This document shows, one piece after another, positions 32,541-43,989 of a DNA stretch of 64,000 nt. Below the pieces are notes generated by a model, which was not told the DNA's origin, searched no databases, and worked only from the letters and a program-made list of their open reading frames with translations. The stretch lies in assembly GCA_013180625.2 (NCBI GenBank), contig SNVD02016100.1:62001-126000 (forward strand), written 5' to 3'. Within the stretch, counting starts at the first letter, position 1, and every line of letters starts with the position of its first letter. The stretch is from Boswellia sacra. Lineage: Eukaryota > Streptophyta > Magnoliopsida > Sapindales > Burseraceae. Position numbers and translations under genes: made by a program.

Positions 32541-33676
32541 GTGTCATTCATAATATTTTGGAATTTAGACGGAGCATTTTTTAATCAAATGGCATTACAT
32601 TGCATTAATAATGCCCAAATGGAACTATAAAAGCTATTTTATATCTATCTTGTTTTGCGATTTGAACTTGCCAAAATCCACTTTTCATATCAAATTTTGA
32701 ATATAGTGTTGCATAATAAAGTCTTTTGATTAAATCTCTCTTATTTGGAATAGGGTATCTAATCCATTGCAATACTTTATTTGATGGTTTATAATTGATT
32801 ACCAATATTGGAACTCCTCTTTTTAATTCAGCTTTTTTATTGACATCAAAGGTCGCACAACTCCAAGGTGATTTTGATTCTCTTATTAATTTCTTATTTA
32901 ATAAATCCTGTATTTCTGTTTAGCAATATTGTAATAATTTTTGATTCATTTGAATCGGTCTAGCCTTTGTAGGAATTTGTTTTTCATTTAAATTTTTGAT
33001 ATATGGTAAAGTAACTATGTGTTTTTTCCTATACCAAAATTGATTAGGCAAATCTGAGCATACTTCTTCCTGAAATTTATTTTCAAAATTTTCTATTTCT
33101 TCTTTTATATTAGAATTTTCTAGTTGTTCCTCAATTCTTTTATATTTAATTTCCTTTTGTAAATAATTAGTATGAAGTTGCTTATTATTTATTAAGTTAA
33201 TTTGGTTATTAATTGTGTTTTGTTGGAGTCAAGAAATTTCTTTGGTGTCTATTGGTGATAAGAATTCAAAACTTATTTTCGTTCCCATAATATCAGTGTG
33301 AATTCCTTGATTATCAACTTTAAATGGATTTATTTGTTTTGAAAATGGAGTACTTAAAATAATATTTTGAGTAAGATTTTTTACTAATATAAATGTTGTT
33401 TTAAAGCCGTATCCTCGATTACATATTTTGACTTTTGATAACTTATACCTGACTTCTAATGATATTCCATTTGCACCATGTAGTCTCTCATACGTTTTCT
33501 CATAATATTGAGTTGAAACAAGACCTTCTCTAAGACAATTTTGATCTATTCCTTAGTCAACTAATCCAATTGTTTCTATCTACAATCTATTATCTATATG
33601 TAATAATATTTTTACATACAATTTTTGATAGGTAATCTTTTGTATTATTTGTATGTAATCTATTTCTATTTTTAAA
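32541..33676 (-). pseudogene. Pararetrovirus reverse transcriptase N-terminal half and protease, copy E
   Basis: The minus strand from about 32805 reads MVINYKPSNKVLQWIRYPI and FDMKSGFWQVQIAKQDRYK. Further right the protease Asp-stop-Gly remnant lies at about 33555. The copy continues across the CACTA element at 38898. The catalytic YIDD block is absent because the copy is cut at 32541. Confidence 0.75.
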
Positions 33677-34460
33677 CACTACAAGAAAAATAGGAATAAA
33701 TGACGGGAACAAATAGTTATAAACGTGGGTGGATGACAGAGAATCAAACAGTAATCTATGTCACTGTCACTCATTCGTGATAGAGAAAAAGTCTATCATC
33801 AACTTTGTGATAATTTTTACATGTCATACGTCTATCACACTAGATAATTAATTTTTTAATAAATTTCCTCAAAAAATTTTGGCGGGAAATTAGTTTTTGT
33901 TTTTTAGTTTGGCAATTTTCGCAGGAAAATTCATTTTTTTTTGGATTCCAATTTAATTTCGGCAGAATAATTTTGGCGCAAAAATTAGTGGTTAATTTTT
34001 GGTAGGTAACTTATGTTGTTTGTGACATAATATATGATTGGTATCTTCTATCACAATAATTAAATTCAGTTGCATATAATTGATTTTTTTATTTAATTTA
34101 TGCATTCTTGTATCTAAAATTCATTTACAAATTCAATATGAACTAAAATTAATGTGCACATCCATTTGAGTCCAAAAACATTTTATATTAATGACATCCA
34201 CATAACAATATAGAGAACAAATTCCATAGATCAAGAATATCATTACCAATGCATAAGATAAACTATCAATAACTATCAACAACAAATTGTGATTCTGATT
34301 CAAATCTAAAAGTGACAACAAATGATAGCCCACCAAATTAAATTTGGAGTTCACAAGACAAATTGCAGCAAAGCGAGCAAATGTTTTATATTTGACTACT
34401 GAAGCCAACAAAAAATCCTTATGTTTCCTTAGCAAAATCAGTAGCATAACTCCACCCATT

Positions 34461-34600
34461 GTCAACTAATACCCAGCAAAACTCCTAATATTTTGAGCAA
34501 AATTCTTAACCGAACTCCTCCCATTTTGAGTAAAATACCCAGCAAAACTCCTCTCATTCTCAGCAAAACACTCAACAAATCTCCCAAGTCCAACAATAAC
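34461..34600. repeat. Degenerate tandem repeat, about 30-bp unit
   Basis: Four or so imperfect units built around CCCAGCAAAACTCCT and ATTTTGAG-AAAAT, which gives a repetitive Leu/Gly frame on the minus strand (34462-34674). The frame is a by-product of the repeat, not a gene. Confidence 0.55.
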
Positions 34601-34834
34601 TCAATCTGTGCAACACAAATGAAAATACCCAACAATATTAGTAAAAAGAATTCTCTATCAAAGTAAGACTCCAAGTTTTAGATGTAACGCAACAATTACA
34701 ATTTCACATTGCAACTTAAAATTTGACTAATTATAGCACATAAGAAGTAATAACAAGGTTGTTGTATAGTATCACATTTATACTAACCATTTTGTTGATG
34801 CACTAATGATTTCGGAACAAATGCTTAGCCTACT

Positions 34835-35085
34835 CTAAACAAACCTCATCTATTTCAACCTGAGTGTATATGGTCTTTCCATTGAATTGATATCCACAAA
34901 ATCAACATTGTCAAACTTCCAAAACAATGCGATACATATGTAGAAACCAAACCTATGATATTATATTCATGAGTAACTCGCATTGTTCATCAGCAAACTA
35001 ATGTTCGCTATAATGTCCTTCATGTATCTCAAGACATAATAGCCACATTCCACGGATCCAGGTTGTTGCGGGGCCTGTTCACAGT
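34835..35085 (-). pseudogene. Ulp1-like cysteine protease C-terminal fragment inside the CACTA element
   Basis: The minus strand after a splice-acceptor-like AACAG reads APQQPGSVECGYYVLRYMKDII, whose SVECGYY part matches the catalytic-Cys block of Ulp1/C48 SUMO proteases. After a TGA and frame change, QVEIDEVCLE, stop, AKHLFRNH matches the usual tail of the Ulp1-like proteins carried by plant CACTA and Mutator elements. The His and Asp part of the catalytic site is not present. Its role in transposition is not known. Confidence 0.65.
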
Positions 35086-35149
35086 TAAACACCAAAATGA
35101 TAAAAAAAAATCTAATTTGTTTTAGGCCTAATATAATAGCCATGCAACA

Positions 35150-35900
35150 TTAAGTTAAGGTAATAAGTTTTACCTTCACAAATCTCACCTTAAAACTATA
35201 ATTCCATCTTTCCTTACTAACCTCAGTCGTGAATAGTGTCATGGTGCTATATGAAATACGACAGTAGTTAATTATCTGAAATATGTTGAAGAAAGTAAAA
35301 ATAGAAATGGTATTAAATGAAAAGGGATACATATTCTTTACGATCAGGATCATCGTACCCCTTAGGATCCAAATAAAACACTTCTTTTTAGGCAAGAACT
35401 CTGTTAGAAAACTTAACAATTCAGTAAAACTATTATCAAACCACCCAAATTTACCTTTTATATTAAACAATTTCACTAAAGTGCCTAACTTAGTGAATTT
35501 TGTACATCCTGGGTACAAAGGTTTTTCAACCTGTTCTAGTAGCTCTTTAAATGCCCTCAGATCTCCATCATGATCCTTGTAAGCATCAAAAACCATATCT
35601 ACTGTGTTACCATCATTGTAGTCCATACACTCAAATGGGATATCTTCATTACAAGATCGTGTGGTATAGACATTTTCTCCATGCCATTTCTAGATTTTAT
35701 AAGACACATCAAAACTGTGCAAAAAAAAGATGTTCGATTACTCTCCTAGGTGAGAGAAAGGCTAAATTCCTACATTCATAACATGGGCATCTAATGACAC
35801 TAGCATCTTCCACATTTTCAAAAGCAAACATCACAAAATCTTGTACCCTTTTATCATACTCAGGTGAAATTCTACTACATTGAATCCAAGACTTATCCAT
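35150..35900 (-). pseudogene. CACTA transposase N-terminal part (Transpos_assoc plus start of TNP2)
   Basis: 35900 to 35709 minus reads MDKSWIQCSRISPEYDKRV and CPCYECRN...VIEHLFF, the transposase-associated domain with its CxC-x2-C...H pattern. 35626 to 35390 continues with LYPGCTKFTKLGTLVKLFNIK and GWFDNSFTELLSFLTEFLP, the conserved entry into TNP2 transposases. The catalytic DDE core that should follow is gone. The two pieces are separated by a frameshift or intron near 35640-35700. Confidence 0.78.
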
Positions 35901-38600
35901 TGTAGTTTCAATAAGTTTTGTTCCTCACACATATAGCTGAGAAAAAATGAAAAAAGAATTACTTTTTCTTTTCATTTATTCTCTTGTTAGAACAAAAACA
36001 ATTAACAAATTAACATCCACTTAGATACATGCGTAACAAAAAAGAAATGAAAAAAACATGTCAACCCTACATAGTGGCAAGACTTGCATATTAAAAATTA
36101 TTGGGCAGCAATAAAATTCATCAAAAAATATAAAAAAGTGACTACGTTCAAGCCCATAATAATTAGGTCATGCATATCACAATCAGTTCATAGGTATCAC
36201 ATATAAGACTGCAATATCAAATTCATAACATCCAACTAGAAAAAATAAACAAAATTATATTCACTCAATTTAACTATTTCCAAACGAAATTATTGATAAA
36301 AAACAAAATATTGAAAATCTATACATCAAACAAACAAAAAGCCAAATCAATATCATAAAAGACAAAATTACCTACAAATATATTTCATAGAAAAAGCCCA
36401 AAAAAAATTTGATCAATAGTCAAACCATATTCACATTATAATTAATTGTAAAAAATTCTCATCCTCAATTCATTAAAAAGAAACAATATATGAATATTAA
36501 CCGAGGTAAAATAAGATATAATTTCAATATAAAGAAATTAAAGTGGAGGATATACGATTTTTTACCTTGCTAAACCTTTGACCAGGAACTATGAAGTTAA
36601 CTAAAACTTTCAGCTTAGAAGCAGGTTCATCAACTCTTATAGCTATAAAAAAACTAGTTATCATATAAGTTTCGGCATAATTAACACTGTTTGACAAGAG
36701 TTCTAGAAAGAAAAAGCGAGAAAATACAAAAGCAAAGAAAAAAGATTATATAACAGAGCCAAAGCTTACGTTGAAGCTACTGTCCACTTTAATATCAATA
36801 ATGATGTTCATGTTCTTTAGCTTGGTGTTAACGTTAGCCAAAAGTAGATAACCTTTCTTTCTTCTTGTGGATTTAATAGCCTGCATTGGAGACCAACATA
36901 AGAAAATTATGAATTTTCTAAATAAGAGATCCCAAATCTTAAACAAATGGCAAAAGCATATAAACATTGACTATTTTCAACTACAATTCAATTAAATGAT
37001 TAAATGAAGAATACAAATAACACTAAGTCATAGGCATTCTTATGGCCATCCAATAAGACCAAAAAAAGTTCAAATCCAATGAAGAATGAAAAAGAAATGG
37101 ATTGCTTAGAATTCAACTACTTCTAAATAACTGTAATTACCACAAACATGCCAATGCACTTAACCAAATCCACAAACTAACACGAAATCATCATCAAAAA
37201 GGTTCAGAATCTCATTCCCCTAGCCCGAACCAAAGAGTCAACTCCATAGAAAAAAAACAAATAATAAACAAAATGGTAAACTCTGCATAACAAGATAAGC
37301 TAAAAAGTCAATAACGCTCGAAATAGCAACAATACACTAAATATCCTAGCAAAATTTTAGACTTAAATAAGCTATGAGTTATCCCAAAAGCATCAAGACA
37401 TTAAAACAAGTTAAACAGCCCAAATTAGCATCTTAAAGGTGGATTTTTATTGCATTTTGCTTTAATAGTCCAGGCATGAACTCTTAAACTAACTTAAACA
37501 ATTTAATTATTTTACTATTTCAAAACAAAAAGGCACCAATTAATGCAACAAAGTATACATAGTCAGAAAAGCTAAAAAAAAAAAAAAACAAAGATGAATT
37601 CAAAACAGAAAAACAAAGCCGAAAAAATTACTTACGACTCCAATTGAAGAGCATGTTGTGATAGTGAACTTTGTGGTCAATTTGATGGTCCTTGCAAAGC
37701 AGATCTACACTTCAAACAAACGCAAACCCAAATCAATACCCTAAAAAAAAAAAAACAAAATTACCCACAAACATATTTCATGGAAAATACCTGGAAAAGC
37801 TATTTACAAAAAATAAAAATAAAAATGGTGAAGACCTCTTAGCCGTTTTTGCCAATGTTAGTGTAGAGACTGGACCTTTGCCCATAGTTCAATTTTATGC
37901 TAAAATTATTGGGGACCCAAAGGGGAAAATCAATAAACCGAGATGTGTTTTGATTCTTTTCAATTTCAAATCATTAGTGCATACACAACATTGCTCGTGA
38001 GGATTGCTAATTTTGGTGTAAAAATTGTGATGTATGAACTTAACTCCAATCACAAAATATTTTATGAAATAATCCAAACCCCAACCATCAAACCCTCTAT
38101 TCCACTCGACAAAAAACCAATCACAAAGAACCAATACCTAAAATACTATAAAAACATTGATGCCAAAACCACCTCACCATTGCCACAGGTACCAGATCCG
38201 TTATCACCACATCCACCATTGAAAATAGACTTCTCAACAAAACCCCAAACAAGAAAAGAAAAGAATGAAACTTTTTGTTGATATCAGTTAGGGACAAACC
38301 TGATGCATGTGATATCAACGCCAAAGCGACAGAGGGAGTGAGTGAGGGGAGAAGCAAGGAAGTGAGGTTCTAAATAAAAATGAAGTGAAGATATTGCTGC
38401 TGACAGAGTGAAAGAGAGGGAGAGAGCCACTAATTCGATCGGTAAGAGAGGGGGATGTATTTTCGTTGATAGTAGGAGCGGCTTAGAGCTAGTGAAGGAA
38501 CGAAAAGAGGAAAAAGAGTTTCTAGGGCAAATAGAAGAGGGAAGCTGAAAATTAAGAAAGAGGGAAAGGAAAAATTAGGTTTTGTCATATATTAAGGATA
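35901..38600 (-). other. CACTA internal region upstream of the transposase, no gene supported
   Basis: AT-rich, with A-runs at about 37573-37588 and 37743-37757. A GA-rich stretch at about 38400-38570 could be leader sequence of the transposase transcript. The open frames at 37692-38000 and 37943-38281 show no domain. Confidence 0.45.
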
Positions 38601-38897
38601 AAATGCAACGTTTCATATTGCATATTTTAGTAAAAAAATTATGATTTTTATTCAAAATTAATAAAATATTAAAATTTGGTCAGACATGGTCAATAAAAAA
38701 TTTATATCATAAAGTTCTTGATAGAGTTAATTTCTATCACTATTCTATCATCAATTATTGATAGACAAAAAATGTATCACATGTACATCATTAAGTTTCT
38801 GATAGACTATAATTCTATCATAATTATGTCATCTTTTGATGATATAATGATTTTTATCATAGAGTGTCAGTCATTTATTTCTATTTTTCTTGTAGTG

Positions 38898-39151
38898 GAA
38901 CTAGAAGTTAAAACTTGATCTTTATTTTTAGATTCAAGGATTTTTAATCTAGTTTGAGTTTGGAGTTGTTCTAATTGTTGATTTTGAATTTCTTTTATTT
39001 GTTCTTTAAGGTTTTAATTTCTTGTTATAATTCTCCTTTAGCAACTTGTTTGAATAAACTTTGTGATGGATATATATCCCTTATCTTTTTTAAACTAAAT
39101 GTTTCTAGAGTCTTAATACTACTTTCTTGTTCTAAGATTTCTTTAAAGTTT
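38898..39151 (-). pseudogene. Pararetrovirus coat C-terminal fragment, continuation of copy E
   Basis: Reads on from 33676 once the CACTA element is removed. Minus-strand text around TTTAGTTT-AACA and the Gln/Leu/Glu-rich helix matches 12780-13040 and 44820-45060. It ends abruptly at a CYP79 scrap. Confidence 0.72.
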
Positions 39152-39340
39152 AGTATGGTTGGAAAGGAAAGGCTTGTCCAAGAATCAGAATTGTCACAAC
39201 TCAATTATGTTAAAGTGTGCAATAGGGAAGCCTTCGGGAGTGTGCAATAGGGAAGCCTTCGGGCTCCATCCATTTGCACAATTCAACCTTCCTCATGTGC
39301 CCCTTTCCGATTCAATAGTTTCCAACTATTTCATCCAAAA
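39152..39340 (+). pseudogene. CYP79 exon 2 fragment embedded in virus sequence
   Basis: The plus strand encodes [43 protein letters not shown] and NYF, which corresponds to exon 2 of the CYP79 pseudogene at about 19035-19175 but on the opposite strand and with its own differences. A perfect 25-bp tandem duplication (39214-39238 and 39239-39263) doubles part of the ExxR helix. Both sides are virus: coat on the left, RNase H/RT on the right. Confidence 0.85.
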
Positions 39341-39595
39341 GCGAAGGATTCTTTTGAAGTCTTTGAAATAAAGCTCTACACAATTTTCTAAGGTTTGGAA
39401 GAAATCTGATACACAATTCAAAGATCCTAAGAATCTTTGTGATAGATTTTTATCTTTGATTTCATCTACAAATTTATCAACCAATTCTATTGCTCTATGG
39501 ATTGGTTTTATTGTTCATTGATATATATCATATCCTAAAATCTTACCTTTGTTTAAAATAATTTCATTTTAGAATTAAAAATGAGTAATCCATTT
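39341..39595 (-). pseudogene. Pararetrovirus RT/RNase H connection fragment
   Basis: Minus-strand match to 42330-42600 and, inverted, to 46290-46570 (blocks around GATTTTTATCTTTGATTTCATC and ATATATCATATCCTAAAA). It fuses to movement-protein sequence at about 39595. Confidence 0.65.
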
Positions 39596-40290
39596 TCTGG
39601 TATAGTAATTCATTCCATGTGAGTAATTTTGGTGTGTAAGTTGATGTTGGAGTATTTTCTTCTATTTCTACTATTAATATTGTCGTTTCTTCTATAGTAT
39701 CTTGTAATCTAAATCTAGAGTTGAACTCTGAACTAGTTTGTTTAAAATATATCCTATAAAGTAATAAATATCAATGCCTATTTTGTGTAAAAACTGATTA
39801 TGATAAATGAATATTTAAAACTAATGTATCTAATATTGTTGGATTATGAAGACTAACTTGGAAGTTTGGAACACTATTGAAATAAATAGCACCATTACAA
39901 AGATTTGATTGTACTATTCTTAATAAGGAATCTTAAAATTTTAATAATTTATCTCTTAATAACATTAATACTGGAGAATCTATTCCTATTTTTGATAATG
40001 GTTTTATAGCTATTTGTATTTATCCAAAGTGTATATAATTAAATCCTTTTTGCTTGTAATTTTCTATAGCTAATTGACTAAGAATCTCATTCCTTTAAAT
40101 TCATTTTGCAAAGTTAAGGTTTTGTCATGTTATTTTATTGAATAAGTAGTTTTGAAGTCAAAAGTTCCTATTTGTTATGTACTATCGGGTTATATATTAG
40201 GTAGTGTATTTTTATTTAAGCTTTGTTTAACATTAGTAATTTTTGTCATTATTTCTCCTGAACCAATTATCTTAGACATTTTTCTAGATT
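39595..40290 (-). pseudogene. Pararetrovirus movement-protein fragment, copy F
   Basis: Same sequence family as 1290-2093; the core coded by the minus strand around 39860-39890 corresponds to the GAIYFN block. Multiple stops. Confidence 0.7.
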
Positions 40291-41375
40291 TAAAACTTAG
40301 ATATCTTCTTCAGGAGCAACTCAGGCTTACCAACAGACTCATGCAATCTCAGGTGCCAGGAACACCTAGCTTACCAACGTATGAACAACTTTCACTACTA
40401 CCTAGTCCTATTCCTCAATTCTTATATGCTAAAATTTTTTTTACTAATAATTCTAGAATAATATTTATAATTATAATCTTTCTAAATTCTATCACTTTCA
40501 CTAAGCACCCAAGAGTAAGTTTCTAGATCTAGGAGATGGTCTTTGAGAAAATTTAATTCCATTATTAACTCTAATCTATCTTCATGTGATATATTATACC
40601 ATTTTCTTTTAAGATAATTTTGTATTGTTTTGTATTCAATTCTATGTCTTAGAATATGTTCTCTTAATTCACTCTTTTTTATCATTGACTTAAATGTTTA
40701 ATATATGAATCCAATTGGCTCTGATACCATTTAGAACAAGGATCATATAAAATGTGAAATAAAAGCAAGAAATATTGAAATTGAATTTGAAAGATAATTT
40801 TCAATAACTATAAAAATATAAATTAAAAGTAAGAAATATTGGAATGTTCAAAGAAATGAGTAAAAGAATTAATTTATTAAAATTGCTTTTGGAAAGTCTT
40901 ATAAGAGAGTTTGGACGTAAGGCAAACATTTTCTCATCGATGCCTTCTCCTTGAGTACAAGCTTTCTTCTATAGACTTAGATTCAGACTTCAAGACTTGA
41001 AATCCACTAACATAATTAATATTTTTGACTAATGGGTTCAATTATATGGGACACATTGATTACAACTTTTGATAAATTGACTGAATTATGTATATCTTCT
41101 ACTATTCTTGATAATCTTGAACAAACTTCAAGGAAACGTGAGCAACTATAATTGTCTTCATATGGCATGTGATAAACTTGATTTGTATTTTTCCACTGTC
41201 CTTATAGAAATATGAGTTGGAATTGAGTTGGACACTTTTATCTTTGTGTTAATTGTTCTTCATAGATCATATGGATCTTGAGCTAGTGGTCTACCAAACG
41301 GATCTTCCTCTGGATTATCTTGAGTAGTGTCAAATGAGCTATCTGAAATCTGTTGAGTAAGGGCCATTAATTGCT
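40291..41375 (-). promoter_or_regulatory. Pararetrovirus leader, primer site and intergenic region, copy F
   Basis: Leader (about 40291-40717) with the AACACCTAGCTTACCAACGT cluster, tRNA-iMet primer site at 40718-40729, then the intergenic region up to the end of the second ORF at about 41375. Transcription, if any, would run leftward. Confidence 0.65.
40718..40729 (-). promoter_or_regulatory. Viral primer-binding site, tRNA-iMet type
   Basis: The minus strand reads TGGTATCAGAGC, exact match to the site of copy A. Confidence 0.85.
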
Positions 41376-41379
41376 TGAT

Positions 41380-41760
41380 CTATCCACGTTTTAACTTCTT
41401 CTTCTTAGAACCTTTTGAAGATGATGTTAATTTGTCATGGGCTTGGGCTTCTATTTTTGAGGGAGTACTGGGCTTCATAGACTTTTCCTTGGACTCAGCT
41501 TGAGTCTGAATAAGCTTCTTTCCACTTTTGATCCATTGTTGAATATTTTGATCTGAACATTTGGAAATATTATACTTATCCCACCATTTCATCCTAAATT
41601 CTCTAATAATGGGAAATAACAGTAAGGACAATAGGATTCAATGGTATAAGACCAGGACAAAATCCAAGAGATTTGAAAATCTATATAAAAATTGATCTGT
41701 TGAATAAGAGGTTGATCAAGGACATCAACAATATGCTTTTTGTAATTAGGAAAAGATACC
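41380..41760 (-). pseudogene. Pararetrovirus second-ORF C-terminal fragment, copy F
   Basis: Minus-strand REFRMKWWDKYNISKCSDQN and the Lys/Ser-rich tail match the end of the second ORF at 15930-16168. 41640-41760 matches the segment before it (15780-15920). Confidence 0.7.
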
Positions 41761-42120
41761 TATACAATTGTTCATATGGATCTATACATTGTGCTATTTC
41801 TTTTTGTGCTATATTTCTAAGTGGTAATGGATTATCTATTTGCCAAATTTCTGGTATAACAATTTCATTCCATTTGAGTAATTTTTGTGCCATATATCTT
41901 TTTGCTTGTAATTTTCTATAGCTAATTGAGTAAGTAATCTTATTTCTTCAAATTCATTTTGCAAAGTTAATCGTGTTCTTTTATTGAATAAGTAGTTTTA
42001 TTAAGTTGGGCACTTTCGTCTTTTTGTTAATTGGTCTTTATAGATCATATGGATCTTGAGCTAGTAGTCCATCAAACGGATCTTCCTCTGGATTATCTTG
42101 AGTAGTTTTTTTGTGGTCTG
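41761..42120 (-). pseudogene. Scrambled virus pieces: movement protein, then intergenic, then RNase H edge
   Basis: Three short pieces in succession: movement-protein text (about 41785-41998), a second copy of the second-ORF/intergenic border (about 42000-42105, repeating 41230-41345), then the RNase H border. No frame survives. Confidence 0.6.
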
Positions 42121-42645
42121 AGCCAAATTCATAAGTGATATCTAATTAAGTCTTCTTTACTTGGTTATGGTAGTTTTTGTTTAAGAATACCTCCATATCC
42201 TATTTCTAAGGCATCTGTTTCTATGATCATAAATGCATTAGGGTTTGGAATTCCTAAGCAAAGAAGTGTTTTAACTTTTTCTTTTATAATTTTGACTATA
42301 TTAGTATGTTGATCTGTCCAAGGCAAATGATTCTTTTGAAGTTTTTGGAATAAAGGTCTACACAATTTTCTAAGATTTGGATAGAAATCTGATACATAAT
42401 TCAAATATCTTAAGAATCATTGTAATTGATTTTTATATTTGATTTCATCTGAAAATTTATAAGCAAATTCTATTACTCTACTAATTGGTTTTATTGTTCC
42501 TTGGTATATATCATATCCTAAAAATCTTACCTTTGTTTGAAATAATTTCATTTTGAGAGTAGCAATGAGTAATCCATTTTTCTTGACTACATAGAAGAAT
42601 GTTTTAAGATGTTTGAAATGTTGATCTATGGCTTCTGGCATAGTA
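42120..42645 (-). pseudogene. Pararetrovirus RNase H and RT connection fragment, copy G
   Basis: The minus strand reads ETDALEIGYGGILKQKLP (RNase H start, about 42240) and, rightwards, NYVSDFYPNLRKLCRPLFQ, FLGYDIYQGTIKPI, KTFFYVVKKNGLL. It fuses to movement-protein sequence at about 42645 where YIDD should follow. Confidence 0.75.
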
Positions 42646-43375
42646 ATTTCATTCCATTTGAGTAATTTTGGTGTGAAAGTTGATGTTGGAGTATTTTCTT
42701 CTGTTTCTACTATTAATTTTATCGTTTCGCCTCTAGTATCTTGTAATCTGCATCTAGGATTGAACTCTGAACTAGTTTGTTTAAAATAAATCCTACAAAG
42801 TAATAAATATTCATGCCTATTTTGTATAAAAACTGATTATGTTAAATGAATATTTAAATCTAATGTATCTAATATTGTTGGATCATGAAGACTAACTTGG
42901 AAGTTTGGAGCACAATTAAAATAAATAGCACCATTACAAAGATTTGATTGTACTACTCCTAATAAGGAATCTTGAAATTTTAATAATGTCTTCTCTTTTA
43001 ATAACGTTAATACTGGAGAATCTATTCCTATTTTTGATAATAGTTTTATAAATATTTATATTAATCCAATGTGCATGTAATTAAATCCTTTTTGCTTGTA
43101 ATTTTTTATAGCTAATTGACTAAGTAATCTTATTTATTCAAATTCATTTTGCAAAGTTAAGGTTTCCTTATGCTTTTTTATTGAATAAGCAGTTTTAAAG
43201 TCAAAAGTTCTTATTTCATATATAATATCAAGTGAAATATTAGGTAGTGTATTTTAATTTAAGCTTTGTTTAATATTAGTAATTTTTTTCATTATTTCTC
43301 TTGAATTAACTATCTTAGATTTTTTTTTCTAGATTTAGAACTTAGATATCTTTTAACTATAGATGCCATTTTCGA
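42646..43375 (-). pseudogene. Pararetrovirus movement-protein fragment, copy G
   Basis: Homologous to 1290-2093 and 39595-40290. The 5' end is marked by the minus-strand ATG at about 43368 within the conserved ATCTATAGTT start region. Several stops. Confidence 0.7.
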
Positions 43376-43856
43376 ATTATTAATGACTTCAAATTCTAAT
43401 ATATAATCCTATTAGGATAGGAAAGGCTATGGGAACACCTCATGCTCACTAACAGACTCACGCACTCCCAGCTGTGGGGAATACCTAGCTTACTAACCTA
43501 TGAACAGCTTTCAGTGCCATCTAGTCCTATTCCTTAATTCTTATGTACTAAAATTTTCTTTTACTAGTAATTCTAGAATGATATCTATAATTAGAATCTT
43601 TCTAAATTCTACCCCTTTCACAAAGCATCCAAGAGTAAGTTTCTAGATCTAGGAGATGGTCTTTTAGAAAATTTAATTCCATTATTAACTCCAATCTATC
43701 TTCATGTGATATGTTATACTAGTTTCTTTTAAGATAATTTTGTATTTTTTTGTATTCAATTATATGTCTTAGAATATATTCACTTAATTCATTCTTTTCA
43801 GTCATTGACTTAAATGTTTAATATATGAAACCTATTGGCTTTGATACCATGGAGCA
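43376..43856 (-). promoter_or_regulatory. Pararetrovirus leader with primer-binding site, copy G
   Basis: Matches the copy A leader. At about 43411-43430 it gives the uninterrupted version of the sequence in which the LOG-carrying retrotransposon sits in copy A. The primer site at 43838-43849 has one mismatch (TGGTATCAAAGC on minus). Confidence 0.65.
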
Positions 43857-43985
43857 ATAGAATTTGCTAATAAATTTTCAGATGAAATCAAAGATAAAAA
43901 TCAATTATAAAGATTCTTAGTATCTTTGAATTATTTATCAGATTTCATTCTAAATCTTAGAAAATTTAGTATAATTTAAGAAAAC
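43857..43985 (+). pseudogene. Pararetrovirus RT connection scrap, plus strand
   Basis: Matches 46420-46530 (blocks around ATAGAATTTGCT and GAAATCAAAGATAAAAATCA). The strand switches from minus to plus at about 43856. Confidence 0.6.
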
Positions 43986-43989
43986 TTAT

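Larger units (their letters stand above)
33677..38897 (-). mobile_element. CACTA (En/Spm-type) DNA transposon, internally deleted
   Basis: Ends are CACTACAAGAAAAATAGG at 33677 and its inverted match ending CTTGTAGTG at 38897. The inverted repeats agree for about 28 bp with one mismatch. Flanks are AAA (33674-33676) and GAA (38898-38900); other virus copies read GAA here, so the 3-bp duplication is GAA with one mutated base. Sub-terminal TCTATCA/TGATAGA motifs cluster at both ends (33776-33846 and 38715-38866). Coding remnants on minus are a transposase N-terminus (35150-35900) and a Ulp1-like C-terminus (34835-35085). Most of the TNP2 transposase is missing, so it is non-autonomous. Confidence 0.92.

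Noticed and set aside
34133..34674. Two open frames in the CACTA element as a possible second transposon protein
   Set aside because: One is a by-product of a 30-bp tandem repeat and the other has no motif or initiation context.
37692..38281. Overlapping open frames within the CACTA element
   Set aside because: A-rich and Pro/Thr/Asn-rich translations with no domain, on the strand opposite to the transposase remnant.
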